Shown here: positions 23,071-34,949 of the stretch, one piece after another
Layout of the letters: each line of letters begins with the position of its first letter
Position numbering within the stretch: the first letter of the stretch is position 1
DNA from: Umbelopsis ramanniana AG
Lineage: Eukaryota > Mucoromycota > Umbelopsidomycetes > Umbelopsidales > Umbelopsidaceae
Direction of reading: 5' to 3'
Assembly: GCF_025399195.1 (NCBI RefSeq)
Contig: NW_026252112.1
Coordinates: 1 to 64,000, forward strand
Length of the DNA stretch: 64,000 bases
Translations under genes and position numbers: made by a program
Notes under the pieces: generated by a model
What the model was told of the DNA's origin: nothing
What the model saw: the letters and a program-made list of their open reading frames with translations, nothing else
Databases searched by the model: none

Positions 23071-24207
23071 TTATACAAGCTCATCATCGCATATGTAAAA
23101 GGTATCTTTCTTTAGAGCAAGAGTACAATAGCCTAACAATAAAAGAGTACCAACCTATATGATTACTGTATTACAAGATACCCCTCCAAAAATACCTGTA
23201 CCCTCTAAAACCCTCCATGAAAATACTCTCCTCTCCTCACAAACCCGCTTGCCGCGCCTCTCTTTGACGGCCTACTTCTTGTCCACTTAACCTCAAAATT
23301 TCAAGGCTCTTGCCTCCCGCGTTCGTGCGTTAATCTTATCCCTGTATTTTGTGTGATCTCAAATAAAGGAAGTACGGTCATATCGTAAGATCTACCATAC
23401 TTACCTCAACTGCCACAATATGAATTAAGAAGCGATGTTTCAGCATGAGAAATCAAAGTTGACGAACGGACTTTTATTAGTACATATTAGAATATTCATA
23501 AATGGATGAGCTATCTTAGGTTAAATTTGTGCATAGATCGGTAGTAGGCCAGTGATTAACTCGGGGAACAGTATTCATTTATTTGTCACCAAGTCGTAAA
23601 ATAACTTGTTCTTGTCATAAAAACACTTTACATAGCTTATAGCCCACCCAAAATACACTCTCGAGTATAGTTATAAGAATAGGTGAGAAACAGACGCTGT
23701 TCAGTGGTCGGTGCAGGGTCGGTCATGATATTTTTAATGCTCTACTTTAATGCCGTTATATTTGAAAAACATTTGCAAGATAGAAAATATAATACACCAG
23801 CTAAAATATGTCCTCCCTATTGCAAGAAAAATACACCACTTTTTTGATTCAGATAAGTTCGTGCTGGTGAAAATATAAAATTGACAGAACCGCACAAATT
23901 GTGCATTTTTCGATTGTCGTTTAGATTACTGTATGACTTATTGTATTATCCTGCAGACGAGTGAACTTCTCGTGAGGTTAAAAAACTGCTTTTTATTCTA
24001 TTAATCAACTGCTCTATTTATACTTGTTGATTCGTGACTTATTATATAAAAATGTAAAAGAAATCTAATTTTAAGAGGATATTCAATGTGACTTCGCTGG
24101 TAAAGAAGTCCCCTTGAACCGGCGTTCGGTTGAACTGTCATTTTGTATTTTAGGCGACGACACGATATTGTGATTGTCGGAGTAGAAAATGAGAGCCAAT
24201 AAAAAAT
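23071..24207. other. Intergenic, includes repeat copy B
   Basis: No gene is supported here. The region holds the 3' flank of the AKR gene, copy B of the dispersed repeat (23583-23717) and AT-rich DNA up to the tRNA gene. Confidence 0.5.
23583..23717. repeat. Dispersed repeat copy B
   Basis: The sequence is a direct-orientation relative of 18795-19008. It lacks the 81-base block containing the hairpin, so the shared left and right parts are almost contiguous. The right part (about 50 bases ending GTGCAGG) is nearly identical between copies. The copies diverge just beyond this point. Confidence 0.75.
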
Positions 24208-24290
24208 TGAAGAGAGTGGGATTCGAACCCACGCTTCCGAAGAAACCAGGGCCTAAACCTGGCGCCTTAGACCAACTCGGCCATCTCTCC
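24208..24290 (-). tRNA. tRNA-Leu (anticodon UAG)
   Basis: Read on the minus strand, the gene starts GGAGAGATGGCCGAG and ends TCTCTTC plus discriminator A. The acceptor stem pairs GGAGAGA with TCTCTTC, allowing one G-U. The anticodon arm is CCAGG-TTTAGGC-CCTGG, giving anticodon TAG, which reads CUA leucine codons. A long variable arm (TTTCTTCGGAA) marks a type II tRNA. The B box GGTTCGAATCC is intact. No intron is present. A T run immediately downstream on the minus strand (24201-24206 as A on plus) is the expected RNA polymerase III terminator. Confidence 0.97.
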
Positions 24291-26037
24291 TTAGTTTTTC
24301 TGTCGAAAATGCTGTTGTTTATAGTGGTTAAATATTTTCAGCCATCTAGTTCTCAAGTCGATGATCTTTATTCTCCATGACTATTATACTCACTAATGAC
24401 TTTTGTTTTGTTCCTTTGTTCTGAAAATCCCACTGGTTATGTTACTCAACTTTGCATGAGGCTCCGTCTTAATCATAGTCGGAAGACCCTTTCTGGTAAT
24501 AGCCTTTAGTGATCAGCAGAGCTCGCATCCTTCACGTAACGCGGTGGACTTCAACAAAGGAGGTAGAATGTTTCTACCCTACATTTATAACATTCTCGTC
24601 GTCCTTCGGATTCTCTTCAACGATTTTTGGAGCTTCCTACTCCTCTATATTCTGTCCTCGACTTGCACATATCTTTGATTTTGTAACGATACCACTGACG
24701 TCGTCTACTACGCATATGCTTTTCGCATATTTATCAAAACCATTGCATGTTTTTTTCTTTTATTTTGCACACTATACCATAGCGTCCATCTTTTTGGCTC
24801 AGAAGGGTTTCATTTCCTATTGTTTCGACGAGACTTTCCAACTTGTTGACTTTACTGCCATGAAATCGTTACGAAGATATAACGAGCCGAGAAAGCGTAG
24901 TAGAGGCGTTCATACTTCTTGGATTTTAACTTAAATTACAGCACATTTGTTTTTGAGTTAGAATGGAAAGCTTAGATCACGATCTGTCTAATAAACACAG
25001 CATATATGCTGGGTATGTTGATCATACTGCAAATTACGGCACCGATTGGACCCCCTGCTACCGTGTGCATAGTAAGAAAAAAGAAAAAACAAAAGGAAAG
25101 CCATGGTTATAGCTTCGTAGCCAGTAACTACTATTAGCACCTGATGTCTTAATTTTCCCCTTTCTTAATACCCAATAAGCATGGACTTTTACCAAGATCG
25201 CGCATTTCCAACAATCTCCTCAAAAGTAATTGCCGTCGGAGGTGTTTGCACAGATTTTAATCACATCTATTATGACTGAGAGCCACTGCATATTTTATCA
25301 TCGTAATGACAAATTTTTATAAATCTTTTGTGCTATCACGTAGCCTTAGCATGCGCTCAAGGGTAACCACCTAACAGCAACATTGTGTGCTCAAAACACA
25401 GCCTATTATTAGCAAAAGTCCTTTTCAGTTCATCGATATATAACTGTGCCGCCGTCAAATAAGCGACTAATAACGTGCTCTAATCATATTGACCTTCTCA
25501 GAAGCCAACTGAAGAACAAATCAAAAACTAATAATTTTGGCCATATTGATCCACAAAAAGTATTCGCAACAAACCAGGGGTAAAATTCGCCTATGAGCGC
25601 ACAATCTGTTGCAATGAGCCCTCAGAATCGTTGCAAACATAAGCTGATTCTTAACACGGGTAAACTCCAATTTGTGCCATTTGTTTCAAGTGGGTACAGG
25701 CGATGTGAACGATGACAAGTTCATATCGCAGAAGAGGACATCAACAACATTCCACACATTTCGTAAGATATTTGTAGTATTCGACGTCAATATTAGGACA
25801 AATTGTATCTAGAACAATTTGTAGCTACTACAGTGATTAGTTCGTATAAGTTGGTTGATCTCCCGTTGAACACCAGTTGGGAGCTGAGTAACTACTGCCC
25901 GGTGGCGGGTGTGACCTGTAACATGCTCACCTGACCAAGCCTATTTTTTTTTCAAGGTATTTGACGTTCCGCTGCGTCGCGTTACTTGGTCTGGCGACGC
26001 GTCGCAACATTTGTACATTTGACATTTGCTTTTTGAA
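24291..26037. other. Gene-poor region upstream of WD40 gene
   Basis: This 1.75 kb stretch has no gene I can support. The longest open frame (about 24509-24934, plus strand) begins with GTG rather than ATG and is low-complexity Phe/Ser-rich, so I reject it. The last 70 bases carry a CpG-rich palindrome at 25994-26005, close to the next start codon. Confidence 0.5.
25994..26005 (+). promoter_or_regulatory. Palindromic GCGACGCGTCGC element
   Basis: This perfect 12-base palindrome with an ACGCGT core lies 33 bases upstream of the WD40 gene start. A related CGTCGCGTTA lies about 20 bases further upstream. It shares GCGACGCGTC with the tandem elements before the AKR gene at 21762. An MBF-type or bZIP-type factor is possible. 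Confidence 0.4.
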
Positions 26038-28554
26038 ATGAGTGATCAAGACATTCCAACAGTGGACGTTGACACTTCCTCACATCAAAATGAGGATAAT
26101 GTAGTACCTAAAACCGAAGTTACTGATACTCCTCTCCCTACTGGTGCTGCTGAAGAAGAAGACCCTAAACCCGTGCGCCTGAGGAAACCCATAACATACG
26201 AAGAACTCTCTGACGACGAAGTTGAGTCTTGGATGGATGATGAAAAGCTCAAGAAAGCTGAAGATATTGACACGGATGACCTTCTCTCTGATGACTCAAG
26301 CAACAAGAAGTTCATAAGAGGCAAAAATGGAGCAAACGGAAGGTCGGCTTCCAATCGACAGAGGAAGAAGAAACATCACTTTGATGATACCGATGGTAAT
26401 TCTGATGACGCCTTTGAAGGAGGCAAACGAAAACCCGCATCCAAGCGCAAACCAGCTGTCAAAAAACCAAATGGAAAAGGAAAGGCATTGGAGCCTATGA
26501 TCAACATCGCTGACCTTATAAAGGCCACATCCAAGCCTGTAAGTTTTCAACCTTTTACTTCATTGTGTATTGAACATTGATCTAATGTCAAAATTTTCAG
26601 AGGAAGCCAGCTGAATATGAACCAGATCGAGTGGCAGAGTTGGCTTCAAAATACCCTGATACATATTGGGAGTTCCATGCCGACAGCGGACACTACATGG
26701 TTGATAGCATCAATGCTGCCGAGCCATTAGAAGCACTTCCCAATAACATTAGTGACCAAGGTAGAGTGAAATGAGATTAGTGCGGTAATACATGCAAGCG
26801 TTCTGACCAAAAAACTACCATAGCTGCTATCACGGGAATGACTTTATCCAAAGACGGAACTATGTTGGCTGGCCTATCCAACATTGGTGCCATCAAAATA
26901 TGGGACATTGAAAACGACTTCAAACTTCTGAGAAAGCTTCGTGACGCTGATGAGCCACATATTGACGAATTCTATTGCGGAAAGTTTATATCTGAAAATC
27001 AAGGTCTAATAGCCGCTGGTGGAAAGTTAAAAGATCGCCATCGCTGGTCAGCGGAAGATGACGACAACCATATTCTTCCCTGTCCCATCAAGGTATGTAA
27101 AGAAACAGAGATTACCAACGCGATTTTTTTTAAAAAAGATTTTCTGACATTCCAACTAGATTTTCGACATACTTACTGGCAAAGTTATTGCTAGGCTGGA
27201 CGGCCATAGCGAAGAAATCTTGTGTATCAAGGAAGTCATGTTTGATGGAGAGCGTTACTTAATATCCACCAGTCAAGACGGTTACATCTTTAGATGGCAC
27301 TTGAGCGACGATTGGTCGTAAGTAATGACTCAAACGAGTGGGTTGAATGATTTTGCTGCATGCCCTAATTATCCTGTTTGTAGCACGCTATTAGATACAA
27401 AGAAAATGGACGATGGCATTACTTGCATGGCATTTACAGTTTCATTCGTACCCAACACCGGAAACAAATACTTTTTAGCAGCTTGCGACGAACATATCCG
27501 CTTGTATGACTTTGAGAGTTGCCAGGTTCGTCCAAATGGAAGACATACCGCATACATGCGATGTGATAATATACTAATCGTGTTCATCATCTGTTGTTAT
27601 GCTCTATTGCAGATGATGCAAACATTCGAGGATTTATACTCTTCGTACTGCGATTGTGGTAAATTCATAAAATGGTTGGATGAAGATCGTTACTTAGAGG
27701 AAACAAAAGCAGAAGGATCTAGCGAAGAAGATTCAAAACAGTATGCATGGTTCGTTACCCGTGGTGCTGAAATGTGCGATATGGGAGACGGAATATGTAA
27801 GTACTAAGAGGCATCATATTGGAAAAACCACATCTCATATTCCTAACCTTTCGATGTAGCGTCGACTCCAAACACTTGTACTCTTCACAAGTTGGTTTAT
27901 CCAGAAAAGAAGGGTGGAAAGTTTGAGTTGCTGGAGGTGAAGAAATACAAGCATGAAGAGTAAGTGGAAGCTACGAGTAACGCTGGAAATGAGCTTCGGT
28001 TTATTAATTGAATCTTCGTTAGCTACCATTCCAACTCCTGGCTAGTCAAGGTTGCGTCAAACGGAAGGTATCTGCTCGCACCAACGATTTATGGACAGAT
28101 ATTTGTATTCAATCTACTGAGTGGTCAAGTTACTGCCATTCTTAAAGATCATGAAGGTACGACGTGGTATAAAGAAAACTTTGGAATGCGAACAGGTTGC
28201 TAACCACGATTGTTATTAGACTTGGAAGTACGAGATGTTCTCTTCCATCCATATAGACCACTCGTCTTTTCCAGTGGAGACGGTAAGAGCAGGCTGAAAT
28301 TTCTCAACATCATCCCATTTTATATGCTAATACTATGTCTGAAATTGAAAGATGGATACATCAAGGCATACACATACTCGGAGACATCACTACATATGCA
28401 ATTGGAACAGGATCTCAAGGTTGGCAATTCAGTCGATCAAAGTGGTGATGAGATGATGGCTGATGCTCCGCTTAAAGCAGAAAGCAGACGCTCGACTCGT
28501 AAATCACGGACACCAGGCGAAGGCGATGATGCTGAAGTAGATGTTGAAGGATGA
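26038..28554 (+). CDS. WD40-repeat protein with charged N-terminus, unidentified
   Basis: There are about ten exons. The first 160 residues are highly charged and disordered. An acidic part (EELSDDEVESWMDDEK, DTDDLLSDDSS) is followed by a basic part rich in Lys/Arg (KRKPASKRKPAVKKPNGKGK), which resembles a nuclear localisation signal. WD-type blades follow: GAIKIWDIEN, GHSEEILCIKEV..TSQDGYIFRWHL, DEHIRLYDFESC, NLLSGQVTAILKDHE and VLFHPYRPLVFSSGDDGYIKAY. The C-terminus is again charged with SRRSTRKSRTPGEGDD. The overall plan suggests a nuclear or chromatin-associated scaffold, but I do not recognise the orthologue. The ATG at 26038 follows an ACGCGT palindrome. The 3' end is 160 bases from the convergent SEC8 gene. 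Confidence 0.78.
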
Positions 28555-28714
28555 TTATATAATTTCTAAAATATTTTAAAAAAACAGCAGATATTTTTTC
28601 TTTGAAACCATTAAAAAAAAAGGACAAGCGTTATTCAACGAACGTGTTATAAAGTTGATGAGATGTATTGGTGAGTGGTCAGATTGTATACAAGGTATCA
28701 GTGGTTGTAATGGT

Positions 28715-31700
28715 TTACTCTTCATCCTCCATGAGTTCCAGTAACTTTGTAAACCATTCTGAGTAATTTTGCCGGCTGTTTGGAGTGCCACTGACCATAA
28801 TCTCATCATCAATGGACAGCTTGCCATCATCTGCTTCGCTATCCTTTCGGTTTTCGTCACACATCAAGGCCAGCATGACATTGTATTCATCAAAGGTAAA
28901 TCGAGGTCCTCTATCCTGAATCTCCTGTATCATTCTCTATATGCATGAAGTAAAGCGCATCAGCAAGCAATGTTACATTCTCGCGCATGCAGCGTGACTG
29001 TACTGACCTCAGGGCCCAAGCCGAATAGGCTATAGTACTCACGACCGCGCTCCATTGGGGAGCACTGAGAAACTGATAATACACTCAACAAATTTTGCTG
29101 TAGAGCCAAGATGTTTCTGACCATTTTTCGGACGCCATTATGATTGAGACGTTTGATATGCGCTGCGTTGGAGATGACCATGTGAACGATCAAATCTGGC
29201 AAGCCGTCAAAGACGAAGCTATAACAGAAACATGTTAGGAAACAGTGTATGTTATGCTAGTATAGTGTATCACAAGATTATACCTTTCATCATTAGGAGG
29301 AAGTGACAGGACAACGCAGTCATCAATTTCCACAAGGTTTGCATTGAGTGTCATGATATACGGGTCTGGTTCATAAGATTCCTCTTCCAAGAAGTAATTG
29401 CCCTATAGAACAGGAAGATATGTCTCAGCATATAATATCAATGTGAACGATTGCATGAAAAGTCATTGCTTACCTCTCGTGTAGCCATATCCAAGTAATA
29501 CATGACACGGCACCTGGCTTCCAATCTCAAAGTGAATAGACAAGTTTCGGCCAATTGCTGGTAAGTAACCAGAAGAGCATCGAATCGCCTGTATACCTGA
29601 GAGTGAGGAAATGGTAATGATACTATACGATACTATGAGCTACCACTTACGAAGCTGTCTCGTCTTTCAAAGGCAAATGTATATTTCCTTCCAATCCGGG
29701 CTCCGATTTGGTTTGAACACCGGCATAAGACCATCGCCTAGACACGAATGCAGTCGTACTCTCAGTCAGATCAGAGTTATGCATATTTTGAAGTTGATGT
29801 TCTACTGCATTGATGGTTGTTGGTTGAACCAATTTTTTGCTTGGTGTTCTTAAGTCCCAGATTTTGCGGACAAACCATTTCTGTAAAATATAAGATTAGA
29901 TAGTGTCGAGAAAAAAGTCTATGATAGTACATGCAAACTTTACCAAGCTCTGATAAAGGCGGCCTAAAGCAATTAGCTTCTTTTGGTCGAGAAGAAGGTC
30001 GCCCGTCTTAATTTCGTTTTCTTGCTTGAGTTTCAACTCTAGCTTGAGTTCCTGCACAACGAAAGGAAAGATAAATATAAAGATCCAATTTCCAACAACT
30101 TGTATTGTAATTGTGAACTCACTCTTTGATTTAGTCCTTTCAAAAACGTGTCGTCCGCATCCTGCGCATTATATTATTGTAAGCAAGCGGTGTGATTCTC
30201 ATGGTTGCGGAATCATCAAGAGACACAAACCTTATCTCCATTAAAGTAGGGGCTCTGCGTAAGCAAGGCAACCACGCCTTCATCTTGCGCTAAAGTGGCG
30301 CTCAAACTGATAGGGTATTCATCGATACGATTGTTGCCGCTGCTCTGGTCACTAGGAGCAGCAATGACTAAGAAAGTTCAGGATGGAAGTTAGCATATAC
30401 TGTGGCTTAACACCTAAACGATTGAAAGTGAACCTACAGTGGAAGCGCTCGAAGCATTTTTCATAGAACTTGAGTAGCACAATCTCGATCATTCTGATAT
30501 ACTCATCGGTATGGAAGGGCATTGCGTACATGGTTCGACACAAGCTTTGGATAACGACAAGCAAAGCAGTAGCGCACTGTTCAGCACCGCATTAGTATAT
30601 GGTACGGATCACCCGGCCAGAAACATAGAGCAAACCAAAGCGACTGCACTTACTCGGATAACTGGATAACGAGAAAGTTTTTGGTAATCGTCGTCATCCC
30701 GGAAGGCATCGGCACCTATAAGCACGGTAGAGCCATCAGAGAGAGCATGGATGGATGGTCGTTACGAATGATCCACACTTACCAACTGTGGCATTTTGAA
30801 TCAATTGCATCACCTTGTCTTCAATCTGAGGCAAGAAGATATTTACAGCAAAGTCGTCCAAGAAGTTGCCAAAACTGTCGATATTGTTACTATCGCTGCG
30901 CAAATGAAAAGGAACGAAAAGTTAGTTGATTTGATGGTGTGTGTATCCAGTCGTTGATCAACGCGACATACTATTTGGGGAAGATTTCTCTTAATCTTTG
31001 TAGGAAAGACATGGTTGGCTTCAATAAAACGCTAACATTGTAAGCATTTGGTTTGATTAATAGCTTGTGCTCTTTGACAGTCAGTGTGTTTGCAAACATG
31101 TCAACTACAATGGATTGATAGTTGGTGGATTGCTGCTTTGCGTCTGCAGGAGTGAAGCTGTGGATCTGTCGTTTCAGCGAAGTCTGTACATCGGATTTGA
31201 TGGTATTATATGCACGATGTAACGCTGGGTCTTCTCCTTCATTAACAAACTTGAAGAGCTGCTTAGACCGATCTCTACCTTTCGACGGTGAATGTTGCTT
31301 CAGACCTTCATTAACTTTACTAATCGGTGTATGAAGGTTATTAGGTGAAGTTCTTTCCCGATCGCTGAGATAGTCGTGCAGAATTGTACGAATCTATACA
31401 CATGAAATTAGTGATATATTTTGGCAACAGCTTGTCATAAATTTGTTTGCTTCAAACCTCAGACTGCACAGGTTGCCATATTTCATGGAAATGGTATACT
31501 GTGAATTCCTCACGCGTTGCACCTGTATGTCAATCGTATTTTAGTTGGAATGAAGTTGCACACTGTATAGAAGGTAGTTATCACCGTACCTTCTGCAGCA
31601 GCTTTTTGTCGCTGTTATGATATGGCCATTAGTTAAAACAAACACGTTTTGAGAATGAATGTATAGGAGTTTTTACTTACTGCCTGGATTTTTCTTGCGG

Positions 31701-33658
31701 AATCCTCCAGTACGCGGTGGCCCCGCAGAACAGCCTCCAGTTTTGAATATAAAGTCCACAAGAAATCTTTCAAAATCTCATTTTGCGCTTCATTATCAGC
31801 TTTGTCTAGCGAGTATACCAGCTCATGGCCAGTGCTGCTTCGTTGCTGTTTTGTGATCGGTACTTCAACTTGATGCAGATGTCTTTCTTCCACTTGAGCA
31901 ATAGTTTTATCAACTAGTGCATATATTTCGAGTGGCAGACGATTAAGAACAGCCTAAGAGAACGATCAGATCAGGCAATGCAGCATAACAATATTCACCA
32001 TACCAGTGATTTTCATACCTCTAAAGTTTCTTGTACTTTTCCCAAGGTCGCCAAGGATTCCATTAATGTTTCAATGTAGGTATAGGAATTTTGCTCAGGA
32101 TTTTGGTCGAAATTCTCAATGATCTAAATGGGTTTATTTTATCATATTTAGCTGAGTAATTGTTAACGTGTTATACAGTCCTGCATTTCACTTACCAGAG
32201 TCTGAGTTTCACTAGAATACAGCCCCTGTGCTTCGGTCTGTGCATCTGTGATGTGACATAAGTATGCGTAACAGAAAGTTTAAATATTGAGTTAAACGAA
32301 CCTTTTGACGGTGATTCTTGCATGCTACAGAGTAGTTAGAATGGAATATTTGATGTTCAATTACAAATAGTGCACTTTTAAAGATACGTACCTCTTCAAT
32401 TTGATTGTGGATATGGGTACTATGTTGATCAACGCAGCGGTAGTTAGGGAACAGTCATGATTGTCGTCGCTGATGTATATCACTTACAATCCTGTTGGTC
32501 CTTTATATAAGCTGACCACAAGGTGTCACAATACGGGCTCTTCAGATACAAATGATTATGTAGTTCCTCTATCATGGTTTCTTGTAGTGTCTGTTGATAA
32601 AAAATGCTCCATTTAGTACGGCCATACTCATTGGCACAGCGGCATTGATGACAAACCCTCTTACAGTGGTCTGTTCAATTAGATTACGCCGAAGGTCATC
32701 TAAAGCTCCAATATTATTCATGTCCGGATCTGTGATGGACTTGACTGCATGAGCCAGTAAGGTAGATGCCGACAAAAAGTGCTTATTAGCGATGTGGTTG
32801 GCCAGATTGCCTGGCGTCACGCGCAGCTCTTCGCTGTAAATATTATAATAACTTATAAGGGACATTTCTAACAAAGCTCAGAATTCAGTTAACTTACATG
32901 GTATCTAGAATACTAATCATCTCTTTTCTCTGTTTGCTTCTCAAAAACAAGTTCAGTACATCCGCCCGTCGCTCTTGCAGCACTTGCTTAGCTTTAACAA
33001 GGTTCGACTTGATTTGCTGCACCTTAGCATGCGAATCTGTAATCTCGGTCAGTCGCTATCCTTCACCTTCTTTCACCAGAGATATTACCGATTCTTACCG
33101 TTGATGTTGTTCAACACACCACCAAATGTACCGATCGAACTGTTGAACCCTTGGTAGTACTCTTGAAGGTGAAATAAGATACATTAGCTTTGAGATAGTA
33201 GCGATATACTATGTATTCGTAAGACGAGTTACCGTTTGTGATAGATTTAAGTGCTGTATCCAAATTGCGCATAGTTCGAAGAAATAGTTGATAATCGCTT
33301 CCTCTTCCAACCGAGCTGTCGTCCATGAGAGATAATGCTAACGTTACCGGATCCAGCTGAGTAAGGGGGTAGGCAGTCAGGACCATGTTTAGCAATATGC
33401 GTGGAATAATCAATTCATTACTGTATACCTCTTTATCCAGCATAAAGCTCCAGTTGCGATTAATATCTCTCAGCACCTCTACGAAGAGATGAAGAGATGG
33501 TGAGTAAATTCAAAAAGGGGTTACTGATTGTATGGGCTTGAAGGTGTACCTTCGACTTCAGAGAAACTGTCGACCTTTCTATTGGCAGCTGACCTGGAGG
33601 AATGTTGTTCTTCCTCATAGTCATCGTTATACCTTCCTCTCCGGAATTGATAACTCAT
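28715..33658 (-). CDS. SEC8: Exocyst complex subunit Sec8 (EXOC4)
   Basis: This many-exon gene spans about 4.9 kb. The N-terminal exons give VLRDINRNWSFMLDKE, then LALSLMDDSSVGRGSDYQLF and LRTMRNLDTALKSI, the classic Sec8 N-terminal domain. Next come coiled-coil-like segments (KVLQERRADVLNLFLR and SKQREEMISILDT). The C-terminus carries NHNGVRKMVRNILALQQNL and ends LLELMEDEE. Sec8 is one of eight exocyst subunits that tether secretory vesicles at the plasma membrane, important at hyphal tips. The ATG at 33658 opens a short acidic, Tyr-rich leader (MSYQFRRGRYNDDYEEE). NFU1 starts 170 bases away on the other strand, implying a shared promoter region. Confidence 0.9.
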
Positions 33659-33828
33659 CGAGCAGCAGGACTAAGGCAACAACCGTTTGCTCGCGTTGGG
33701 TGTGCAGCGAGTTTGAAATGCAGATGGCCACTTCTGGAAATGGAAAAGCACGTCACATTAGTTTTGGGCCAGGAAAATCCCGGCTGGCCCATGACAAATG
33801 AGTTCCCATTGACTTTCCGTCTTCAATA

Positions 33829-34714
33829 ATGTCGACAAGAACAGCTTTGAAATACTTGGCAAGATCCACAGCAACTGTCATAGGCAGAAATGCAGTGTCA
33901 GCTAAGCCTATGTTGACCCGTGGAATTGCTCTTGGACGCCTCTCCGCCGTACCTCAAGTGAGACCAACTTGGTCACCTCTGCGAGCCACATCTATTTCTC
34001 AAGGTTAGTCACCCACGATCTCGCCATTAACTTTTTTATTGTTTGTCGGAATCGAGTTAACGCTTTCATTACCATGTAGTGCGCACCATGTTCATTCAAA
34101 CCGAGCAAACCCCTAACGACGACGCTCTCAAGTTCATCCCCGGTGTGCCTGTCATGGAGAGTGGCACTGCTGAATTTTTGGACGTACGAAGCTCATTGCA
34201 ATCACCTCTCGCTAAGCAGCTTTTCCAAATTGAAGGCATAAAGGGTGTTTTTTACGGACCCGACTTTATTACCATTGCTAAGGAAGCTGGCAGTGAATGG
34301 CAATTAATGAAGCCAGATATCTATGCTGCTATTATGGATCACTTTGCATCCGGCCAACCCCTCATTAAGGAAGGATCAGCTGAACCCAGTGATACAGCTA
34401 TTCTTCCTGACGACTCTGAAGAAGTTCAGATGATTAAGGAGTTGCTCGACACTCGCATCAGGCCTGCTATCCAAGAAGACGGTGGTGATATTGAATATTG
34501 CGGCTTCGAAAATGGCATTGTCAAGCTCAAGTTGAAGGGAAGTTGCCGTGGATGTGATTCCTCTGTTGTCACTTTGAAGAATGGCATTGAGAACATGCTT
34601 ATGCATTACATTCCTGAAGTCCAAAGTGTCGAGCAGGTTTTGGACGAGTACGACGCCGTTAGTTTGAAGGAGTTTGATAGGTTGGAGAAGAGTCTAGGAG
34701 AAAAGTCGGCATAA
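33829..34714 (+). CDS. NFU1: NFU1 mitochondrial iron-sulfur cluster carrier
   Basis: There are two exons (33829-34003 and 34080-34714), giving 269 residues. The first exon is an Arg/Ser/Thr-rich mitochondrial presequence. The N-terminal NFU domain includes [18 protein letters not shown] and [17 protein letters not shown]. The C-terminal NifU-like domain contains [14 protein letters not shown] and the cluster-binding C-R-G-C motif in [13 protein letters not shown]1 passes [4Fe-4S] clusters to lipoyl synthase and other targets. The length and domain order are normal for the family. BOLA3, a functional partner, lies 3.8 kb downstream on the same strand. Confidence 0.95.
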
Positions 34715-34949
34715 GCTAATTCAATTCAGTATACATCACATCCTTTCTCCATTTTTTACATACATATAGAAAAAAAATTACTCTCGTCACAACGCTGCCT
34801 TTATTTCTCGTTGGAGACTGAAAATAGCAAAGCGCTTTTACATCATTGAACCAACTGTATTCTATAAAAACAATTTGATACTGCCAAAGGCAACAAACGC
34901 ATGGGTGCTTTCTTTATTCACATTAGCGACTTTACTCTATCACATTCTC

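Noticed and set aside
24509-24934. Open frame of 141 codons on the plus strand after the tRNA gene
   Set aside because: It starts with GTG, is Phe/Ser-rich and low in complexity, and shows no family similarity or promoter context.
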